Below, piece after piece: positions 1 to 8,853 of a stretch of DNA of 64,000 nucleotides (position 1 is its first letter; each line of letters starts with the position of its first letter). Under the pieces are notes generated by a model. It made no database searches. It saw only the letters and a program-made list of their open reading frames with translations, and was not told where the DNA came from. A program made the position numbers and the translations under genes. Origin of the DNA: Perognathus longimembris pacificus (Eukaryota; Chordata; Mammalia; Rodentia; Heteromyidae); NCBI RefSeq assembly GCF_023159225.1, contig NC_063188.1, forward strand, positions 28,595,475 to 28,659,474, given 5' to 3'.

Positions 1-478
1 AAAACCACCAAAATTACCTTACAGAAGAGAAAACAAAAACTATGAAGGTGTTAATATTGCTACCCTCCTTCGAAGACATTGATCAGCAAAGTAGCTTTTA
101 GTATTCTTGTGAAAAGCATGATAAACATTTGAAGTGTTCTATATCATTATTTAGAAATTTTACCTCTATAGCATGAAATTATACCCCCCATGCAAAAAAG
201 AGCAGTAGTAATCTGATATTACAGAGTTCATGTCCAATTCACTAAAAATAGCAGCTTTTCTGTTTACAAAATCATGTCTTCTAGCTTAAAATTATTTTGT
301 TACAAAACAAATTCTAGTTTGTGAACTTCATTCTTGAATATTTTTCCTGATTTATTTATCAATAACATTGCCATGCAGAAGGTTTGGAGGTAATGACCCA
401 GTCCTTGTTTGGGGATAAAATTGTTGCTACCAAATAAACAAATGTCAGTAGTAAACTGAAAATGTATGATCTCCTAAG
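1..478. other. Unique left flank of the provirus
   Basis: AT-rich sequence in which I see no gene or repeat. Its last six bases, cctaag at 473-478, are the left copy of the provirus target-site duplication. Confidence 0.7.
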
Positions 479-580
479 TGCAGGAAGCCGGCAACAAGGC
501 CATTACAAGATGGCTCCTACTTCCTTGCAGCCTTACTGGTAAATAACGGCAAAGCCTAACGGATTTACCGGCCTGAACCC

Positions 581-592
581 TGCGCATGCGCA
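581..592. promoter_or_regulatory. Perfect NRF1-type palindrome in U3
   Basis: The 12-mer tgcgcatgcgca matches the NRF1 consensus exactly and is a perfect palindrome. It lies about 100 bases upstream of the TATA box, and the same site is present in the 3' LTR at 3072-3083. NRF1 binding is blocked by CpG methylation, so the site could act as a methylation-sensitive switch. That role is inferred; only the motif is seen. Confidence 0.7.
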
Positions 593-610
593 AGTGAGTT
601 CTAGTCCCAG

Positions 611-690
611 CCAATCCCGTGGCAGCTGCTAGTAGCAACCAGTCACAGACCAATCAGGGAGCGACCCATGCTCACCCAACGGTATATAAG
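611..690 (+). promoter_or_regulatory. LTR core promoter: two CCAAT boxes and TATA box
   Basis: CCAAT occurs at 611-615 and 650-654, the second within ccaatcagggag, and is followed by tatataag at 683-690. This order and spacing is that of a standard RNA polymerase II LTR promoter. Transcription should start near 710-720. The 3' LTR repeats the arrangement, with its TATA box at 3174-3181, and could drive RNA into the right flank. Confidence 0.85.
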
Positions 691-751
691 CAGGCGGTTT
701 TGGCCTTTTGGTGCCCCTCGCTTCAGCTCTCCCTCAACCAAGCGGCTCCTC

Positions 752-757
752 AATAAA
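752..757 (+). terminator. AATAAA polyadenylation signal, 5' LTR
   Basis: The hexamer lies about 65 bases after the TATA box, close to the expected R region. The functional copy for the provirus RNA is the one in the 3' LTR at 3243-3248. Confidence 0.75.
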
Positions 758-827
758 ATGTGATTGGGAAGGATCCTCGTGTGGTGGTCGCCTTTCCTCG
801 CTGGACGGGGTTGCCGCCCGCCGCAAC

Positions 828-845
828 TGGTGCCGAAACCCGGGA
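828..845 (+). promoter_or_regulatory. Primer-binding site for tRNA-Phe
   Basis: Two bases after the LTR, the 18-mer tggtgccgaaacccggga is complementary to the 3' end of tRNA-Phe including CCA. Rodent IAP elements use tRNA-Phe; most other betaretrovirus-like elements use tRNA-Lys. The complete match shows that the site for minus-strand priming is intact. Confidence 0.92.
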
Positions 846-888
846 ACCACGCGAGGGGCCGAAGAGGATCCAGAACCCAACACATGAG

Positions 889-911
889 GAGGTAACTTCC
901 CTCAGGTATGT
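889..911 (+). promoter_or_regulatory. Leader splice donors
   Basis: Two donor-like sites lie in the leader: gag|gtaact with the break after 891 and tcag|gtatgt with the break after 905. The second is close to consensus and overlaps the ATG that opens the gag reading frame at 908. A spliced RNA would therefore lose that ATG and could express the downstream env remnant. Usage is inferred. Confidence 0.5.
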
Positions 912-1942
912 GGACTGCCGTTCCTGTCTGGTGCTTCTTATTATCCTTCCGCTGTGAGTGCTGGTGGCTGGTGTGTGCTTGCTCTGTTTGCGCTGTGATG
1001 CCCTTATGGCGCATGGTACGCTCATGCCTGGAAGATGGACACTCCATAGATCTTATAAAGGAAGGTCAAAGGGCCCTTAGTAAGCACCAGGATAGTCTTT
1101 CGGAATCCTCATCAGTAAAGGGGGAAGTGGTTAGGCCTAAGGAAAATAAAAATAAAAATAAGAAAGAAAAGGGAGACCCCATAAGGGTCTGGAGGAGGGA
1201 CTGCAGCCCTCCGGAAAATCCTCGACCGCGCAGGCGGCGGGGACAAACTCAAAAGGGACAAGGACAAGAACCAGTTGCCCCATTGTATCCTTCTTTGGAG
1301 GAATTTAAGATTGATAACTCCTTCTCAGCTCTTAGTATAGAGGGCAGTGAATCAGAGAGCGAGGCCAAGAGTGGCCATACCTCGGGCAGCAAGCTGAGCC
1401 CAGAAGATGAAGAGGGCTTGGAGGAAGCCGCTGCTAGGTACGAAAAGGACAGATACGGACCTGGTTACCCCCTTGGGGCCAAGGCCCCCAGGCAAAAAAC
1501 ACCCTCTTCCCCCCCCCCCCCCCCCCCGCCTTATGCGGTGTCCGGGCGGAGCAACTTCATAAAGAGAAGTATGTGGTCTAGGTTGGCCACGGCTTTTCCA
1601 GTCTTTGAGAACCCAATAACAGATGAAAGGACCTATGAGCCAGTCTCTTATAAACAACTAAGGGATCTAATGGAGTCAGTGCGCACATATGGAGTTACAG
1701 CCAGTTATACCACTGCTTTATTGCGGCGACTCACGGTTAATGCCATGACGCCCACGGATTGGTTTGAGATTGCGCGCACATGTCTCAGTCATGGGCAGTT
1801 CCTTGACTTTAGGTCCATTGTTCAGGACAAGGCACAAATACAATTCAGAAAGAATCTCCAAGAAGGGAGAGCCGAATGGTCGGTGGGTTGCCTTACAACC
1901 CTCAAGGCCAAGGAATTGTCGAAAGGGCTAACAAGAGCCTAA
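908..1942 (+). pseudogene. Truncated gag: leader, matrix-like region, PPPY late motif, start of capsid
   Basis: A 344-codon open frame, about half the length of a normal betaretroviral Gag. Residues 1-31 are hydrophobic and rich in Trp and Cys. The next Met is residue 31 (nt 998), so the real start is uncertain. Residues 35-200 are charged and low in complexity, with a Lys/Asn-rich block near 80-90; any matrix domain looks shortened. Pro202-208 ends in PPPY (206-209), the late-budding motif found between matrix and capsid in this group. The capsid-like part begins near Pro231 and continues to about residue 323, with the YEPV and LRDLMESVRTYG-type segment expected of the capsid N-terminal domain. 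It then runs into the deletion joint near 1870-1881, and the last 20 or so residues are out-of-frame integrase sequence. The capsid C-terminal domain, nucleocapsid zinc knuckles and protease are absent. No stop or frameshift interrupts it before the joint, which fits a young copy. Capsid identity is fairly sure; the extent of matrix is not. Confidence 0.82.
1509..1527 (+). repeat. C19 homopolymer in gag
   Basis: Nineteen C in a row encode most of the proline run before PPPY. A run this long is a slippage hotspot, and other copies are likely to differ in length and frame here. Confidence 0.85.
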
Positions 1943-2400
1943 AGGAATTACTGCAAAAACAAAAAGGGGGAATAGCTGAGACAGCGACCCCCAGGGAAAG
2001 GCTTTCACTTGTACTCTTTACCTTAAATTTTTTAAATGTAAATGATGCCTGTGAGTCAGCTGCTGATAGGCATGCAGCCACTAAGGTCACTGTCAGAAAG
2101 GATATGGTCATGTGGAAAGAGGTTTTGAATAACAAATGGTATGGACCGGATCTGGTGATAACGAGATCCAGGGGAGCTGTTTGTGTTTTTCCTCAGGGCC
2201 AAGAAGTGCCTCACTGGGTGCCAACGAGATTGACCAGGCCTGTGGAAACGACAGAAGAAACCCATTGCGAAAATAAAGACCCGCAAGATGAAGACGCCAT
2301 CCACTTGCCCTGTGGTACAACTGATCCCTCTGCTACTTGCAACAGTGCTGACTGCAGCCCCGATGGCAGCAAAAGAAATGACACTATGGGCTGTGACTAA
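1876..2400 (+). pseudogene. Integrase C-terminal fragment (pol)
   Basis: An open frame of 174 codons in a different frame from gag. It opens just before the integrase signature GLPYNPQGQGIVER, whose Glu (nt 1921-1923) is the last residue of the D,D-35-E catalytic triad. The two Asp residues and the N-terminal zinc-binding domain are deleted. The C-terminal DNA-binding domain follows, with the MWKEVLNNKWYGPDLV and CVFPQG segments and a WVPTRLTRP-like end near residue 119. The remaining 50 or so residues are acidic and polar and overlap the env start at 2288, as pol and env commonly overlap. With one catalytic residue left it cannot be active. The Met at 1876 lies at the deletion joint and is probably not a real start; upstream sequence belongs to gag in the other frame. 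Confidence 0.88.
1955..1972 (+). promoter_or_regulatory. Internal polypurine tract inside integrase (cPPT-like)
   Basis: The 18-mer aaaaacaaaaagggggaa is identical to the polypurine tract before the 3' LTR (2951-2968), and both are preceded by ctgc. It lies in the integrase coding region, where lentiviruses place their central polypurine tract. It encodes a QKQKGG-type stretch that is also common in this protein family, so coding constraint is an alternative explanation. Confidence 0.55.
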
Positions 2401-2653
2401 GGCATGGCCAGTACCTATGCCCTTGCATGCAGATTCCTCCCCACCTTGTTTTCTGCAGACTGCAACATGGAAGTCCCATGTATTACTCGTATTTTTACTA
2501 CTATGCCTAGGGGGCAGTATGGTCTGCCTCTGGTTGGTCTGTCACCTGCGAACCCAAACACGAAGGGACAAGGTTGTAATTTCACAGGCTTTAGCCGCCT
2601 TGGAGTATGGAGCTTCCCCCCAGATTTGGCTTTCAGCCCTAAAAAGGGACTAA
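2288..2653 (+). pseudogene. Env remnant: leader joined to membrane anchor and tail
   Basis: An open frame of 121 codons overlapping the end of the integrase frame. Residues 1-26 look like a signal peptide, with the hydrophobic core VVQLIPLLLATVLTAA. About 35 residues follow that could be the start of the surface subunit, with LWAVTKAWPVPMP near 33-45. A strongly hydrophobic membrane segment spans about 64-87. A 34-residue basic cytoplasmic tail ends at a stop at 2651-2653. Nearly all of the surface subunit and the transmembrane ectodomain, including any fusion peptide, are missing. The joint, probably near residues 56-62, keeps the frame open, so a small membrane protein could be made from a spliced RNA. 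Identification as env rests on position and topology, not on a diagnostic motif. Confidence 0.6.
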
Positions 2654-2950
2654 GCCCTCAATTGCATGGCCTTTGCACCCCAGGAAGCTGGTAGCTTCAC
2701 TTGCACTAGGGATAGGCGTGCATTTGAGCAGAGCAGGATGCCGGGCAATAGCACCGCACTTGGGAGTCCTATGGTAATAGGCCCCAAGAAGAGCAAGTCT
2801 GATGGCATGTGGGTTGATGCCCTAGGCCCCACCTCTGTAAAAAAGGCATCGGACGGGTCTGGTAGTCCTTGGGAAGGCGCCTCCTAAGTGAAAGCCAGTA
2901 CAATGTTCCAAAATAGCACACAGAGATCAGACCTCTACTCTTACCTGCAC
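2654..2950 (+). other. 3' untranslated region between env remnant and PPT
   Basis: About 300 bases between the env stop and the polypurine tract. A 73-codon open frame (2666-2887) lies inside. It has no recognisable motif and I do not call it a gene. Confidence 0.6.
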
Positions 2951-2968
2951 AAAAACAAAAAGGGGGAA
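2951..2968 (+). promoter_or_regulatory. 3' polypurine tract
   Basis: A purine run with one C ends in five G and gaac directly before the 3' LTR at 2970. This is the expected primer for plus-strand DNA synthesis. Its identity to the tract at 1955-1972 is noted there. Confidence 0.88.
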
Positions 2969-2969
2969 C

Positions 2970-3316
2970 TGCAGGAAGCCGGCAACAAGGCCATTACAAG
3001 ATGGCTCCTACTTCCTTGCAGCCTTACTGGTAAATAACGGCAAAGCCTAACGGATTTACCGGCCTGAACCCTGCGCATGCGCAAGTGAGTTCTAGTCCCA
3101 GCCAATCCCGTGGCAGCTGCTAGTAGCAACCAGTCACAGACCAATCAGGGAGCGACCCATGCTCACCCAACGGTATATAAGCAGGCGGTTTTGGCCTTTT
3201 GGTGCCCCTCGCTTCAGCTCTCCCTCAACCAAGCGGCTCCTCAATAAAATGTGATTGGGAAGGATCCTCGTGTGGTGGTCGCCTTTCCTCGCTGGACGGG
3301 GTTGCCGCCCGCCGCA
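2970..3316 (+). repeat. 3' LTR of the provirus
   Basis: 347 bp, with no difference from the 5' LTR found by direct reading. TATA is at 3174-3181 and AATAAA at 3243-3248. The right target duplication cctaag follows at 3317-3322. Confidence 0.95.
3243..3248 (+). terminator. AATAAA polyadenylation signal, 3' LTR
   Basis: The copy expected to direct 3' processing of the provirus transcript. Confidence 0.8.
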
Positions 3317-3615
3317 CCTAAGCAGTTCAAGAAATCTTTCCAAAGAAACCTAATTTGTTAACAACTAATTTCTATAAAAACTAATGTGCTCAATTACACC
3401 ACATACATCGCTAAAATAATTAAAAAGTTGGAAACTGCTTTCATTCAATTACAGCTCCCTGACAAAGCCAAAACCAAGCAACAAAACCAACCAATCAATA
3501 GTGAAAAGCCAAAGAAAATCCATCAAAATGGAGTGAAAACACACATAAACGAACGTGTGTTCATTATCAATGTAAATGACATCCATACATGTTATATATG
3601 AAATACTTACTTGTA

Positions 3616-3684
3616 GGGTTTGGGAGTAGCTCAGAGGTAGAACACAAAGCCCTGGGTTCCATTCTTAGCATCACAAAATAAAAT
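3616..3684 (+). repeat. ID-like SINE (tRNA-derived monomer)
   Basis: Contains gggagtagctcagaggtaga (A-box region) and ccctgggttccatt (B-box region), then an A-rich tail. Only the left-hand tRNA-like unit is present. Preceding bases 3323-3615 show nothing recognisable. Confidence 0.7.
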
Positions 3685-3929
3685 ATTGCAAGAAGGAAAT
3701 ACTAACTCCTATATTCTAGCAGTACTTTCAAGATAAGATATTTAGTCAAGTTTATAAGAAACATTTTTTCTGGTGTGTGGTCTTGTACATGATAAAATGA
3801 CACCATCAAACTATCTACTGTTCTGTTTTCAACTTCAAAGAATTTTTGATAAGATTATACAAGATATTTATTTAAAGCTCAGTGTTACACGTTGCAATAA
3901 TTCCTTCTTTTCTACTTGGATTGGATTGC

Positions 3930-3976
<47 letters not shown>

Positions 3977-4860
3977 TACAGTCATAAGATCAAAGTTATA
4001 ATGACTCAGAGCATTTCCAAAGATGTATGGGAATCAACGCAGTTTATTTTATCACTGCCAGAATATGCCGATAGAATAGATTAGTATCCTTTCTCAATGA
4101 TCTTTTAAAATGATGATCTGCTGGGAAATGTAGTCACACTTCCTTGTGTTTGAGGGGGTCTTTGTACTTTAATGAAGAAGAAACCCCAGAAATGTTTAAA
4201 CTAGTTGTTTCAAAAGAAAAAACTCTTCCTTGATTCTAAATGGATGATCATTTGTCTCTAGTCAAGTTTGAAGCAACACACATTTTATGTTTTTTTAACT
4301 TCAAAGCTAGTCAAATCAGAAAAGAAAATCTGCAAAGAACTACACTGAAAAACACATTCAGCAATTTACTGAATTGGTTTTCCAGTTTTAAATGAGAATA
4401 TATTAATCAAGGTTATAATATCAAGAGAATATCCAATGGACTATGCAAGTGTTAATTTCATATCCTCAAAAATAAAAACCAAGCTAAAGCAGAATTTAAT
4501 AATTTAGTAAATTTTAAGATACAGATAATTTGTTATATATAATGAAGAGTTAAACATACAGTCAAGTTTTACTTGGATATAGAAAAACCTGAAAACAGTC
4601 TATGATATACTATGCATCATGAAATCTGAGTCTTATAAGATGAAAACGTAAATCAAATTCTATTGCTAGTTTTGCAAATGATACAATGTGACTGACAATG
4701 TCTTTCATGCCCTATTTCCTAGTGGCACATCTTTGTACTTCATTTAGCTAGTGTTCTGTGTCATGTAAGAAACCATTTTTCCTACAACATAATCACTCCT
4801 AATACATATGTAAGGAGAGACGTAGAGAACAGTGACACTCAATTGTCCTTTTTTTCCTCT
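3685..4860. other. AT-rich DNA with a (GT)n tract
   Basis: A (GT)n microsatellite of about 21 units lies at 3931-3972. The rest has no supported feature. Confidence 0.6.
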
Positions 4861-4936
4861 GTACTAATCTTTGAACTCCTGGTCTCATGTTGGCTAGGCA
4901 AGTGCTTTGCCACTTGAGCTACATCTTCAATCCCTA
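4861..4936 (-). repeat. ID-like SINE fragment
   Basis: The complement reads as a diverged tRNA-like unit: ctaggcaagtgctttgccac followed by tgagct. It is old and truncated. Confidence 0.55.
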
Positions 4937-5041
4937 ATTCAAACTTTCATGGTTTTGAAATGAAGTATCAGCAGTCAATTGAAGATAATATCACCTTCAT
5001 CACTAAGTTGCTAACATAGTTAGCATTAGGAATAGGCCTTA

Positions 5042-5245
5042 ACCAGGTATGGTGATGCAGGTCTATAATCCCTGCTACTCAAAAGGTAGTGGTAGAAATA
5101 TCATTGTTTGAGGCCAGTCCAGGCAAAAGCTTGAGACCTTACTGAAAAACCATACTAAAAGCAAAAGGACTGAGAATACAACTCAAGTGGTAGAGCAAGT
5201 AATTTCCCTGGCAAGTGTGAGGCAAAACTTAGTGCCAACAAAAAG
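5042..5245 (+). repeat. B1-like/Geo composite SINE
   Basis: Begins like a 7SL/B1 element (ctataatccctgctactcaa, then gaggccagtccaggca) and continues into a Geo-type right half (caactcaagtggtagagcaa). It is diverged. Confidence 0.65.
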
Positions 5246-7197
5246 GACCAGGTTATAAGTGGAATATAATATATATATATATATGCTGACTAAGTATATT
5301 ATGATTATATTTACTTTATAAGAATAATGAACACATTATAACAGTGTACCCCATGATCTTTTTAATATCAATTTGGGAGTCACGGAGTATTATAAGGCAA
5401 TTCTTTCTTGACTTGAGTTTACATGGAATACATTTTGAACTCAAGGACAGGAAGATGATAAAACATGATAGTCATATATTAATATTTCCACATATATTTA
5501 TACTGTTATGAACATTTCACAGGTAATATTATGAAATATTGGATACAAAATTAAAGAACGTCAGTTTTTATCTGCAGGGTATAAATTTCATCCCTGTAAC
5601 ATTCTGATTTATGAACAAGGCATAGCTCAGACATTGTGTTGCTTATAAGAACTGACATGAGAAAAATACTCTGTATTTAAAAATCTTTAAATATCCACAC
5701 AGTTCTCCTTGATTCTACATCGAGGAGTTGAAATGTAACACTATTTGCTGTTGAGAGATTGATTGCAACCAGCTGGTCAATCTTCTATCCCAAGGAAATC
5801 AATCATGGTGACAGTTGCCACTATGGCCTCCTCCCTGTATTTTCCAAACATGGAGGAGGACAAGTGAGCACCTGCCTCCTCGATTCTAGACTGGATGTAG
5901 TACCTGAACAAGCTAGGATTCTTTATACTGTGCCTTATGGAAAATGCTGAGTGCTGATCAGTAAACATGTGATATTTTTTCTTTAAAAATCAAATTCCTC
6001 AAAGAATATATAAATAGAACTTAACAGTATTTACAAGTTCATTATCAATAAATGGTATTTGGAATGTTTATTTCCCATTGTTTCATATAAAGAGAAATCA
6101 AATAACATTTGATCAAAATATTTATGGAAATACTTTTTCTGTAGCAGGAGGAGATATTAATTTTTTCTTTTCAAATAGAAATAATGTACCAAACAAAATA
6201 TTTATAGAGCTATTAAAATAAAAGCAAAACACAAAAATTAAACATCATTAAGAGTATTATTCCCACATAATTCTACTAGTAAACATTACACAGTGACCAA
6301 GAAATATTACAAGTGATTGTTTAGAGAAGAGTTGTTTGTACAGGGATTCTATTTGCAACATAGTCTGTCTGTATTCTTACTAACTTAAAAAGCTTTTGTA
6401 AACATTTCATGGCAATGCCTTTGAATGATAGTGACAAATGTCACTAAATCTGTTATTAATAGTAAGAGACTTTGCACATTCTAATTAAAAGCTGTTTTGT
6501 CAAAAACCACTCACTCCTTACTTGGACCCATCAATTAAGTAAAATCAGGAGAAAAGCTTGGCATCTCTTTCTCGATTTTGTATTTGTGTCCTTTGCTCTG
6601 AGTCACTGTCTCGTGAAGTGACTTTGTAATCATTTTGGGATCCAGAATCTGGAAAGGAAAGGAATATCTCCATTTTTTCCAGTTAGTGAAGGGGAGTGTC
6701 CATCAAATGTGACGTCATCAAAAGTGTCATTAAAAGTGATGTATAATCCATTTTGATGGTTTAGGGCCACTTTACCCACTCCCTACAATAAAAAAAAACT
6801 GGTCAAGGGAAGTGGGCCTGCAGCCTTAAACCAGCTGGATTCATAGAAGATATCTCAGCTTCTTTGGGTTGGTGGAGATCTTTGCTGCTCAGTTGCTATC
6901 ACTCCATTCCAGTGAACATGATAGGTCTTGTTTGGTGGTTAGCACTAGGAACAAAAGCAAGATTCCTGATACCAGAATGGAAGGGCAAATGGGAAGTTGG
7001 CTTCACTTCTTAAAAGGCACAAAGGAAACCATTGCACAGCATTTGTGATTCCCACTGAGTAATCTGTAGCCTTAGCTACGTGTAGCACAACTGTAGTTTT
7101 CACTCTGAAAATATACAATGTCAGCAGAGACCCTACCATTCTGAGTAACATCACTATCACAAAGAACAAAAATATGTTAATGATCCAATTAGGAGAC
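5246..7197. other. AT-rich unique DNA with (TA)n and a full CRE
   Basis: A short (TA)n run lies at about 5268-5284. A consensus cAMP-response palindrome, tgacgtca, occurs at 6710-6717. No coding signal is supported. Confidence 0.55.
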
Positions 7198-7211
7198 AAA
7201 GTACTTACAAG

Positions 7212-7301
7212 GTAACAAACAGTACAAAAAATGTGTCCAGTGCCTAACGTATGAAACTGTAACCTCTCTGTACATCAGTTTGATAATAAAAATTTGAAAA
7301 A
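7212..7301 (+). mobile_element. Very short L1 3'-end insertion
   Basis: About 90 bp of L1 3' end (gtaacaaacagtac to gataataaaaatttg) plus a poly(A). It is flanked by a 14-bp duplication, aaagtacttrcaag, at 7198-7211 and 7302-7315 with one difference. It is a strongly 5'-truncated retrotransposition product. Confidence 0.9.
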
Positions 7302-7315
7302 AAAGTACTTGCAAG

Positions 7316-8671
7316 AAAATCATCCAATTCAATTTAATACAACAAATATTTGTTGGTTGGGGCCCACTTATCTGCAATCGCAAATTCACTACAATAAAGA
7401 TATACACATTTTTTGGTGATGCGTCTTGTACACAATAGTATCACTATGGAAAAAACTCCTGATCAATAAGTGAACAAAAAACCTGATCAATAAATGAAAA
7501 CACTTGAACCTCTCATTTTAATGAAGAAATTAAAGGTAAAAACAAGAATGATTTGCTCAAGGATTTACAATTAGCCATTGGTAGAGCCAGAATTTCTGAG
7601 TTGTTATCTAATATTTCTATCATGCCCTCCTTTGTAGTCCTATTTTTCCAATTAGCTCGTCAGCAATAAAATATGTTGATTTCCATCTTATGATTTTTCC
7701 CATGTGACTGCATGCCTTCAATGTCTTTAGCAGGGTAATTCCATTTAACTAGCCTTACCAACTAGTCCACATCCACACATTTCTTTTCTGGATTCTCACA
7801 GGGCTTATAGGCTGTACCATAGAATTAGCCTCTTCCTAAGAACATAATTTACAATGATTTCATGTACATACTTTGTACCATTACTAGGTTTTGTAAATGT
7901 TTCTGGGTAAGGACCTATCTTTACAATTTTTTTATGTACTACATGGGTTTGAATGGTTGCATATGAAGGAATGTTTCACTTTCCAAATTGGGGTATGGTG
8001 AGGGTCAAAAATCTCTATTAATAATAATACTATAATTATAAACTGTGACAGTTCTGGAAAAACTGGAGTTGATGTTTACCTTAGTAGTACACTTATCCAG
8101 CATGTGTTAAATTAGAATAATTTTGGTTTACAATTTTCTAGAAATGGGATATTGAAAGCACTGAAAAAACTTGGAGAATTTGACATTTTTATCTTAACTT
8201 CTCATATGTACTTAAAACTTATGAATGATTTGACAAATCCTTATGCATTGCTTTATTTGAATGCTGCAAGGATAAATTTAAGTGGGAAACTTTTGTTTGT
8301 CTGGTTTAAATAATTCCGTATGGATGATAAACCATGAAATCTGATGGCTTTGTAAGTGAAGTACGTGAAGGTGGGTGGTGTGAGAAACCATGACTCCAAA
8401 GGCCATTAGACTTACATGCCCTATTCAAAAAGGATGAAGACACACATCATGAACTTTTATTTTGGGGGGATAAATTATGGGAAAATTGGTAAAGGAAACA
8501 GGTAAAATCTTCGATAAATCCAAGTAGAATTACTGTATAAAATATATAGCATTTATATACAGATGCTATCTCTCTTTCCCTCTATGCAATCATCTATCAA
8601 TATAGAGAGAATGGCTTTGGACATCTTAATGAAATAAATCTTTACAATGTTTTCTGTTAAGGGAGAATCGA
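7316..8671. other. No recognised feature
   Basis: AT-rich. I find no repeat boundary, RNA gene or reading frame that can be defended. Confidence 0.5.
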
Positions 8672-8797
8672 TGCAGTTGGCATGTGCCTTGTAGCCTCAG
8701 CTCCTAGGGAGGCTAAGGCAAGGGCAGGAGGTTGTTTTAACCCTAGAGTTCAAGGCCATCCTGGGCAAGATACCAAGACCTTATCTCAGAAAGAGAC

Positions 8798-8850
<53 letters not shown>
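8672..8850 (+). repeat. B1-like SINE ending in a (GA)n tract
   Basis: A 7SL-like monomer (cctcagctcctagggaggct, then gttcaaggccatcctgggca). Its A-rich tail has turned into about 24 units of (GA)n at 8802-8850. Confidence 0.75.

Positions 8851-8853
<3 letters not shown>

Larger units (their letters stand above)
479..825 (+). repeat. 5' LTR of the provirus
   Basis: A 347-bp LTR with TG/CA ends. It carries a YY1-like motif (caagatggc, 506-514), a palindromic NRF1-type site (581-592), two CCAAT boxes (611-615 and 650-654), a TATA box (tatataag, 683-690) and an AATAAA signal (752-757). The R region should begin about 25-30 bases after the TATA box. That places U3 at roughly 479-712, with R and U5 after it. 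No mismatch to the 3' LTR was found. Confidence 0.95.
479..3316 (+). mobile_element. Young non-autonomous IAP-like (class II, ERVK-type) provirus
   Basis: A 2,838-bp provirus bounded by two 347-bp LTRs that begin TG and end CA. The 6-bp target duplication cctaag flanks it at 473-478 and 3317-3322; six bases is the usual size for class II/IAP integrases. Inside, in order, are a tRNA-Phe primer site, a leader with a splice donor, a truncated gag, the C-terminal part of integrase, an env remnant, a short 3' untranslated stretch and a polypurine tract. Reading the two LTRs side by side I found no difference, so the insertion is recent. About two thirds or more of a standard betaretroviral genome is missing: the end of gag, protease, reverse transcriptase, RNase H, most of integrase and most of env. 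The element cannot supply its own enzymes but keeps its cis sequences, so copying would need help from a related full-length element. Class II assignment rests on the capsid and integrase fragments, the PPPY motif and the tRNA-Phe primer. Confidence 0.95.

Noticed and set aside
760..1047. Short frames in the LTR and leader on both strands
   Set aside because: They repeat in the 3' LTR, overlap promoter and primer-site sequence and show no protein signature.
2666..2887. 73-codon frame after the env remnant, as a possible accessory gene
   Set aside because: No motif, no good context and no independent support; a chance frame in GC-richer sequence is more likely.
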